A stretch of DNA of 9,704 bases. Origin: Pseudomonadota bacterium (GTDB taxonomy: Bacteria; Pseudomonadota; Gammaproteobacteria; Xanthomonadales; Xanthomonadaceae). Below, piece by piece: positions 5,907 through 9,704 of this stretch. A program made the translations under genes and the position numbers. Every line of letters begins with the position of its first letter. The first letter of the stretch is position 1. A model generated the notes under the pieces. It saw nothing but the letters and a program-made list of their open reading frames with translations, was not told the DNA's origin and did not search any database. The stretch lies in the NCBI GenBank assembly GCA_023423605.1, contig JAFAFF010000016.1:1-9704 (forward strand). The letters are read 5' to 3'.

Positions 5907-6943
5907 ACGGGCCGGCACGCCTGCGCTGGCTGTGGCCCATGCCGACCGCGCTGCTGCTGGTCGCCTTCCACGTGCTGCCCTGGCTGCGCTGGAATGGCCG
6001 GCAGGCCTTGCTGCTGGACCTTCCCGCGCGCCGTTTCGATCTGTTCGGGCTGACGCTCTGGCCCGACGACGTCGGCGTGCTGCTGCTGACAGGTGCCCTG
6101 CTGGCGGTGGCCCTGGCACTGTTCACCCATCTCTGCGGCCGCCTGTGGTGCGGGCACGCCTGCCCGCAGACGCTGTGGAGCACGCTGTTCGGCTGGATCG
6201 AGCGCGGCACCCGGCGCTGGCTGGGTCATCCGGCCGTCGAGCGCGCCGTGCGGCAAACGCTATGGGCCGCCATCGCGCTGTGGACGGGACTCACCTTCGT
6301 CGGTCTGTTCACGCCCATCGAGGCGTTGCTGTGGCGCGCGATTCATCTGCGCCTGGGCGCATGGGAAACGTTCTGGATCCTGTTCTACGCGGCGGCGACA
6401 TGGGGCAATGCCGGCTTCCTGCGGCGGCAGGTGTGCAGCACGCTGTGCCCTTTCGCACGGCTGCAGCCCCTGCTCCGCGATGGCCATACACCACGCATGC
6501 TCTACATCGCCCGTCGCGGCGAACCGCGCGGGTCGCGCCCTGCTGGTCTTGGCAGCGTCGGCGCGCGCGGCCGAGGCCTGCTGGATGCCGTGACCGCGCA
6601 GGACTACGTATTCCGGGCAGCCCACCCCGCACTGGCCGGAGCGATGCCACTTTTTTCCGCCGACAGGCTGGGGGATTGCCTGGATTGCAGTGCCTGCGTG
6701 CGCGCCTGCCCGGTCGCGCTGGACATCCGCAATGGCCCGGATGCCGAATGCCTGGATTGCGGCGCCTGCCTGGTGGCCTGCCACCAGGTACAGCAAACGG
6801 CCGGCTTCGACGCCGGGCTGATCCGCCACGCAGCGCCCGATACGCTGGCCGGACAGCGACGGCAACTCCTGCGCCGGCATACGTGCGTCCTGATCGGGCT
6901 GCTGGCCGGGCTTGTGCTGCTGGCCGGGTGGCTGCTGGGCTGA
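5903..6943 (+). CDS. ccoG: Short CcoG/FixG-like polyferredoxin membrane protein
   Basis: A 346-aa inner-membrane 4Fe-4S protein starting at a GTG that overlaps the previous stop codon (GTGA). CcoG (FixG, RdxA) is known in Rhodobacter as a cupric reductase helping assemble cbb3 oxidase. Seen here are membrane segments near 12-28, 57-75, 119-137, 157-172 and 327-345, the membrane motif WC83GHAC87PQTLW, a second C178STLC182PFARLQ, and two ferredoxin motifs: C259-x2-C262-x2-C265-x3-C269P, followed by LDIRNG, and C283-x2-C286-x2-C289-x3-C293. Two things are unusual. About 45 residues lie between the family motif RGEPRG and GDC259, much more than I expect in the usual protein. The protein also ends just after the last membrane helix, so it lacks the C-terminal periplasmic Ig-like FixG domain that brings typical members to about 470 aa. 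I see no frameshift, so the short form seems native. Its 3' end is 1 bp from a convergent gene. Confidence 0.88.
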   Translation: MNGPARLRWLWPMPTALLLVAFHVLPWLRWNGRQALLLDLPARRFDLFGLTLWPDDVGVLLLTGALLAVALALFTHLCGRLWCGHACPQTLWSTLFGWIERGTRRWLGHPAVERAVRQTLWAAIALWTGLTFVGLFTPIEALLWRAIHLRLGAWETFWILFYAAATWGNAGFLRRQVCSTLCPFARLQPLLRDGHTPRMLYIARRGEPRGSRPAGLGSVGARGRGLLDAVTAQDYVFRAAHPALAGAMPLFSADRLGDCLDCSACVRACPVALDIRNGPDAECLDCGACLVACHQVQQTAGFDAGLIRHAAPDTLAGQRRQLLRRHTCVLIGLLAGLVLLAGWLLG

Positions 6944-6944
6944 T

Positions 6945-7184
6945 TCAGCAGCGCGACCGCGGCAGTGGTTGTTCAACCAGTTGCGCGCGCTGCACGATGC
7001 CCAGTTCTTCAATCAGCAGCGCCACCTCGTTGGTGACCTGGGTGCGTTGGCTGCCATCGGGCACCAGGCGCGCCAGGACGCGCTGGTAGGTATTCCAGAA
7101 CTCCGGGCCGCAGCCGTGTCGCTGGTAGCTTTCCTCAAGTTCGACACGTACTTCCTCAGCCAGCCCCTGTGCGTCATGTTCCAT
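6945..7184 (-). CDS. Unknown small protein (79 aa)
   Basis: A 79-aa protein of unknown family. The start at 7184 is fixed by a perfect AGGAGG 6 nt upstream. An in-frame ATG at 7238 would add 18 residues but has no such site. The sequence is acidic in the first half (EHDAQGLAEEVRVELEESY) and probably helical. Around residues 24-32 there is GCGPEFWN, and around 45-58 a predicted helix QRTQVTNEVALLIEELG. There is no signal peptide or membrane segment. Codon use has the GC-rich third positions of real genes. It converges on the ccoG-like gene with 1 bp between stop codons and no terminator. Confidence 0.78.
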   Translation of the reverse strand: MEHDAQGLAEEVRVELEESYQRHGCGPEFWNTYQRVLARLVPDGSQRTQVTNEVALLIEELGIVQRAQLVEQPLPRSRC

Positions 7185-7261
7185 AACGACCTCCTGTTCG
7201 CGGCGGGCAATGCCGATCCAAAGCGTGTTTCGTGCCATCGGGCAGTGAAATGCTGCCTATT

Positions 7262-7291
7262 CAATTACTCATAAAGATCACTACACGTCAA
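7262..7291 (-). promoter_or_regulatory. Candidate sigma-70 promoter for the 79-aa gene
   Basis: On the minus strand TTGACG (7291 to 7286) and TAATTG (7267 to 7262) are 18 bp apart, in the locally AT-rich part of the 240-bp gap between two divergent small genes. The -10 is imperfect. The leader would be about 70 nt. Confidence 0.4.
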
Positions 7292-7343
7292 TGACAGAAC
7301 CCACACTTCCTGCCTACAACCCTGAACGGGTCATCTTGGCCGC

Positions 7344-7372
7344 GAGGGCGGAAAGTGCCGGAATACGCCCTC
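7344..7372. repeat. Inverted repeat GAGGGCG-N15-CGCCCTC
   Basis: Perfect 7-bp arms at 7344-7350 and 7366-7372 lie about 53 bp before the 60-aa gene. The rest of the 7185-7424 gap shows only a candidate promoter for the gene on the other strand. The repeat could be an operator or chance pairing in GC-rich sequence. Confidence 0.3.
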
Positions 7373-7424
7373 CTCACCGCCGATACGTAGGCTGGAACAC
7401 CTTATTTCGCCGAGGCAGAACGCC

Positions 7425-7607
7425 ATGCAGCTGACCACCCGACAGCAGCAGATCCTTGAAGACATCCACGCGACCCGACCCGTTCCGGATGAAGACGCAA
7501 ACTGGGCGGTGGACGCCGGCTACGCCGCACATGGGGAAGATGGCGACATCGACCTGACCCAGGAAGGGCGCAGATTCGTCGATACCACGCGCGTAAAGGA
7601 CGCTTGA
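7425..7607 (+). CDS. Unknown small protein (60 aa)
   Basis: A 60-aa acidic ORF with ATG at 7425 preceded by GAGG 9 nt upstream. The N-terminal LTTRQQQILEDIHATRPV looks like a helix. The C-terminal DIDLTQEGRRFVD resembles the end of a small winged-helix-like fold, but this is too weak for a family call. There are no cysteines, signal peptide or membrane segments. Codon choice fits a real gene. A REP hairpin follows its stop by 3 bp and a DUF2442 gene begins 78 bp later on the same strand. Confidence 0.65.
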   Translation: MQLTTRQQQILEDIHATRPVPDEDANWAVDAGYAAHGEDGDIDLTQEGRRFVDTTRVKDA

Positions 7608-7610
7608 CGC

Positions 7611-7633
7611 GTAGAGCCGGGCTATGCCCGGCT
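7611..7633. repeat. GTAG-type REP stem-loop (SMAG-like)
   Basis: The tetranucleotide GTAG (7611-7614) is followed by a perfect 8-bp stem AGCCGGGC / GCCCGGCT (7615-7622 and 7626-7633) with a TAT loop. A GTAG end next to a short GC-rich hairpin is the hallmark of the SMAG REP elements of Stenotrophomonas, which are linked to RAYT transposases. Only one copy is seen here, between two small genes, where it could also act on mRNA ends. Confidence 0.75.
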
Positions 7634-7685
7634 GTGTGCCTGAAAGCCGTTCCGGCCACCAGTCGCCGTTGCGCAGAACTATTCC

Positions 7686-7961
7686 ATGCCAGCGCTGTCT
7701 GCGCAGCGGGTGACGGCCATCGGTCCGGGTCGGCTGAGCCTGACGTTCGCCGATGACGCGACCTTTGAAGTAGATCTGTCTGAAGTGATCGAGAACCACC
7801 CCAGCCTTGCCCGGTTGCGCGATCCTTCCGTGTTCGCACAGGTGGCACCTGACGAGTGGCAGCGCGGTGTCATGTTTGCTGGCGACGACACGCTGGCGCT
7901 GGCGAGCGACAACCTCCGAGCCATGGCAATCGAGCAATCCGGCGAGTTTTCGCACGCCTGA
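7686..7961 (+). CDS. DUF2442 domain protein
   Basis: A 91-aa protein matching the DUF2442 pattern: a V-x-A/P-like opening (V9-T-A-I), the strand and turn LTFADDATFEVDLSEVI at 19-35, then PSLARLRDPSVFAQVAPD and a final strand pair ending LALASDNLR. Family members are small cytoplasmic proteins of unknown function, often next to DUF4160 genes in toxin-antitoxin-like pairs. No DUF4160 gene is present here. The ATG at 7686 has no clear Shine-Dalgarno sequence, but an in-frame stop at 7641 leaves no earlier start. The 60-aa gene upstream is a possible partner by position only. Confidence 0.85.
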   Translation: MPALSAQRVTAIGPGRLSLTFADDATFEVDLSEVIENHPSLARLRDPSVFAQVAPDEWQRGVMFAGDDTLALASDNLRAMAIEQSGEFSHA

Positions 7962-8006
7962 TCCAAGGGGGCATCCGCGGCATCACGAATCGATGCGAAG
8001 CCGGCG

Positions 8007-8034
8007 CTGTTCTGCTGCAGGACGCGCAGAACAG
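8007..8034. repeat. Inverted repeat CTGTTCTGC-N10-GCAGAACAG
   Basis: Perfect 9-bp arms at 8007-8015 and 8026-8034 lie in the gap after the DUF2442 gene and beyond the tRNA-Cys terminator. No T-run follows on either strand, so it is not a standard terminator. It may form the 3' end hairpin of the DUF2442 mRNA or be a protein site. Confidence 0.45.
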
Positions 8035-8054
8035 TGGCAGCAATGCCACACAGC

Positions 8055-8076
8055 AAAAGGCCCGCTTTCGCGGGCC
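8055..8076 (-). terminator. Rho-independent terminator after tRNA-Cys
   Basis: On the minus strand a 7-bp stem GGCCCGC/GCGGGCC closes a GAAA tetraloop and is followed by TTTT. It lies 27 bp after tRNA-Cys and probably ends the tRNA transcript. Confidence 0.85.
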
Positions 8077-8103
8077 AGATGCTTGATATACAAGGATATT
8101 TTT

Positions 8104-8177
8104 TGGAGGCCTGGGTCGGAATTGAACCGGCGTACGCGGCTTTGCAGGCCGCTGCATAACCACTCTGCCACCAGGCC
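8104..8177 (-). tRNA. tRNA-Cys(GCA)
   Basis: A 74-nt tRNA with encoded CCA. The acceptor stem GGCCTGG pairs with CCAGGCC and the discriminator is U, as required for tRNA-Cys. The anticodon loop CTGCAAA gives GCA (8145 to 8143). It lies 71 bp after the last tRNA-Gly with no terminator or clear promoter between them, so the two are probably co-transcribed. Confidence 0.97.
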
Positions 8178-8248
8178 GGTGTGCAGCAATCGAGGAAGCG
8201 ACTCCCCGATAAGACAAGCCCGCCGTATCCGGTGGCCTGTCGGGATTC

Positions 8249-8324
<76 letters not shown>

Positions 8325-8335
8325 ATGAGGCCGGT

Positions 8336-8341
8336 ATGCTA
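8336..8341 (-). promoter_or_regulatory. Decayed -10 element before tRNA-Gly copy 4
   Basis: TAGCAT lies 12 bp from the tRNA, where copies 1 and 2 have TAGAAT at 13 bp. The following bases (ACCGGCCTCAT) resemble the discriminator of those copies. The hexamer 16-17 bp upstream is GGTGTG or TGGTGT, so a -35 is effectively absent and activity should be low. Confidence 0.45.
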
Positions 8342-8364
8342 CCGGAAGACCCGGAACCACACCA

Positions 8365-8387
8365 GCGTTTTTCACGCTGAAAAACGC
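8365..8387. repeat. Inverted repeat GCGTTTTTCA-N3-TGAAAAACGC
   Basis: A perfect 10-bp stem with a 3-nt loop lies in the spacer between tRNA-Gly copies 3 and 4. The A/T-rich runs are inside the stem rather than after it, so a standard terminator is unlikely. A processing hairpin in the tRNA precursor or an operator would fit. Confidence 0.55.
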
Positions 8388-8446
8388 GCTTTCCTGCTGC
8401 AGCCAAGGCGTTTCCGCCCCACTGCCCCTGGTTGCCGCCAAGGGAG

Positions 8447-8470
8447 AAAACCGGACCCCTGCAAGGGCCC
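8447..8470 (-). terminator. Weak possible terminator after tRNA-Gly copy 3
   Basis: On the minus strand GGGCCC pairs with GGGTCC (one G-U) around a 6-nt loop, followed by GG then TTTT. The interrupted T-run makes it weak, so read-through into copy 4 and tRNA-Cys is likely. Confidence 0.4.
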
Positions 8471-8479
8471 GCTTGAAAC

Positions 8480-8555
<76 letters not shown>

Positions 8556-8663
8556 AGTGTGCAACAGCCCTTACGGGCAGGAGCCTGGACTCCCCGGACC
8601 GGCTCGCGCGCCTTGCGGCGGCGTCTTCCGGACCTGCTCTCCAGCCTGCGCCGGAGAAGCGAT

Positions 8664-8692
8664 ATTGTGTCGAAATTCCTTCACCCCGTCAA
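8664..8692 (-). promoter_or_regulatory. Sigma-70 promoter for tRNA-Gly copy 3
   Basis: TTGACG (8692 to 8687) and CACAAT (8669 to 8664) are 17 bp apart, downstream of the copy 2 terminator. The predicted start near 8657 gives a leader of about 100 nt containing a small GTAA-loop hairpin (8566-8577). Confidence 0.7.
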
Positions 8693-8750
8693 CCGCATTC
8701 ATGCATGGCGCAGCAGTCCGCTGGAAAGAAAAATCACGTCGCTCGAAAAC

Positions 8751-8774
8751 AAAAAAAGAGACCTTGCGGTCTCT
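8751..8774 (-). terminator. Rho-independent terminator after tRNA-Gly copy 2
   Basis: On the minus strand the 7-bp stem AGAGACC/GGTCTCT closes a GCAA (GNRA) tetraloop and runs into six or more T residues. It begins 13 bp after the tRNA 3' end. Confidence 0.92.
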
Positions 8775-8787
8775 TCTTCACTGAACC

Positions 8788-8863
<76 letters not shown>

Positions 8864-8875
8864 TTGGGAGGCGGC

Positions 8876-8903
8876 ATTCTACAGGGGCTGCGCTGGTTGT
8901 CAA
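8876..8903 (-). promoter_or_regulatory. Strong sigma-70 promoter of tRNA-Gly copy 2
   Basis: A perfect TTGACA (8903 to 8898) and TAGAAT (8881 to 8876) are 16 bp apart. The GC-rich discriminator GCCGCC before the predicted start near 8869 is typical of stringently controlled tRNA promoters. The 18 bp from the end of the -10 to near the tRNA (8865-8882) are identical to those of copy 1. Confidence 0.9.
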
Positions 8904-9019
8904 GCACAGGACCGCTGATACGGGACGTTGACACCGTGCACGTGTGGAGACGATACGGACGCTTGCCTGGAACCCCATCGCTGCCGAAGCACCCAGACAT
9001 CCCGGACAAGGCAGAAACG

Positions 9020-9039
9020 AAAAATGGAGCCGAAGCTCC
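9020..9039 (-). terminator. Rho-independent terminator after tRNA-Gly copy 1
   Basis: On the minus strand GGAGC-TTCG-GCTCC is a 5-bp stem with a UUCG tetraloop closed by C-G, followed by ATTTTT. It lies 46 bp after the tRNA. Confidence 0.88.
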
Positions 9040-9085
9040 TTCTCTGCACTCCATGGATGCCAGTGGACATCCATGGACAAGTATC

Positions 9086-9161
<76 letters not shown>

Positions 9162-9173
9162 GTGGGAGGCGGC

Positions 9174-9201
9174 ATTCTACCCTTCTTCACAGGCGTGTCA
9201 A
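9174..9201 (-). promoter_or_regulatory. Strong sigma-70 promoter of tRNA-Gly copy 1
   Basis: TTGACA (9201 to 9196) and TAGAAT (9179 to 9174) are 16 bp apart, followed by a GC-rich discriminator and a predicted 6-nt leader. The arrangement is the same as for copy 2. It fills the 45-bp gap between pgsA and the tRNA. Confidence 0.9.
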
Positions 9202-9206
9202 CCTGC

Positions 9207-9704
9207 TCAGCCACCCTTCTTCAGGCGCGAACGCTCGCGTGCGGCGCGCTCGTCCTCGCGCAGGCTCGGCCATGCCGCGTGCAGATACTGCAGTCCCGAC
9301 CACAGCGTCAGCAGGGCCGCGATGGCCAGCGTCCAATCGCCGATATGGAAGATCGGCGGCCCCATCCAGATGCTTTCGATGGGGTTGCTGGGCGCCACCG
9401 AATACAGCAGGCACAACAGTGCGACCATCTGCGCGGTGGTCTTGATCTTGCCGATCATCGCCACCCGCACCTTCGCCCGCTGGCCCAGTTCGGCCATCCA
9501 TTCGCGCAGTGCCGACACGGCGATTTCGCGCCCCACGATCACCGCCGCCCAGAACGCCATCCACGGCGTAGGATGGCCCTGCACGATCAGGAACAACGCC
9601 ACGGCGACCATCAACTTGTCGGCCACCGGGTCCAGGAAGGCGCCGAAGGCGGACTCCAGCTGGTAGCGCCGGGCGATCCAGCCATCCAGCCAATCGGTGA
9701 TGGC
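9207..9704 (-). CDS. pgsA: CDP-diacylglycerol-glycerol-3-phosphate 3-phosphatidyltransferase (5' end beyond window)
   Basis: The last 165 residues of an integral membrane CDP-alcohol phosphatidyltransferase that makes phosphatidylglycerophosphate, the first step to phosphatidylglycerol and cardiolipin. The frame is open to the right edge, so the start and about the first 30-60 residues are missing. The full catalytic motif D-G-x2-A-R-x8-G-x3-D-x3-D is seen at residues 7-29 of the visible part (DGWIARRYQLESAFGAFLDPVAD), shown here with its metal-binding aspartates intact. Several hydrophobic helices follow, with GREIAVSALREWMA and a KIKTTAQM segment typical of PgsA, and a charged tail ending RLKKGG. 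The tRNA-Gly genes directly downstream match the E. coli order pgsA-glyW-cysT, which supports the gene name. Confidence 0.95.
   Translation of the reverse strand, partial: AITDWLDGWIARRYQLESAFGAFLDPVADKLMVAVALFLIVQGHPTPWMAFWAAVIVGREIAVSALREWMAELGQRAKVRVAMIGKIKTTAQMVALLCLLYSVAPSNPIESIWMGPPIFHIGDWTLAIAALLTLWSGLQYLHAAWPSLREDERAARERSRLKKGG

Noticed and set aside
7239..7330. FNR-like half sites near 7286-7300
   Set aside because: TTGAC is present but the second half-site does not match ATCAA at the right spacing.

Overview
The window looks like chromosomal core DNA of a GC-rich gammaproteobacterium of the Xanthomonadaceae, probably close to Stenotrophomonas or Pseudoxanthomonas. The evidence is strong GC bias at third codon positions, a GTAG-type REP stem-loop like the SMAG repeats of Stenotrophomonas, FNR/ANR-type operators, and the gene order pgsA-tRNA-Gly-tRNA-Cys, which recalls pgsA-glyW-cysT of E. 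coli. The genus is inferred from gene content only. No mobile element, CRISPR array or integrase is visible.

Left part (1-3315), all on the minus strand: a stand-alone BLUF blue-light sensor, then a UDP-N-acetylhexosamine 6-dehydrogenase of the TviB/WbpO type, then an FMN-binding glutamate-synthase-like membrane-anchored protein cut by the left edge. A lone plus-strand tRNA-Leu(UAA) follows at 3446-3532.

Middle part (3556-6943), a low-oxygen/haem island: hemN (oxygen-independent haem synthesis) and a group III truncated haemoglobin lie on the minus strand. A small two-helix membrane protein and a short CcoG-like 4Fe-4S membrane protein lie on the plus strand, overlapping by 4 bp. The two arms diverge from a perfect FNR/ANR box at 5508-5521. 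Good -10 elements sit on both sides at almost the class II spacing, so one dimer site may serve both directions. A second FNR box just after the globin stop codon lies about 42 bp from the hemN ATG, which predicts a nearly leaderless hemN message. The cbb3 oxidase structural genes are not in the window.

Right-middle part (6945-7961): three small genes, namely an unknown 79-aa protein, an unknown 60-aa protein and a DUF2442 protein. A GTAG REP hairpin lies between the last two.

Right part (8055-9704), minus strand: the 3' part of pgsA (phosphatidylglycerophosphate synthase), then four identical tRNA-Gly(GCC) genes and tRNA-Cys(GCA). The first two tRNA-Gly genes are complete promoter-tRNA-terminator modules with TTGACA-N16-TAGAAT promoters and GC-rich discriminators. 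The third has a distal promoter, the fourth has only a decayed one, and the cluster ends in a strong terminator after tRNA-Cys.
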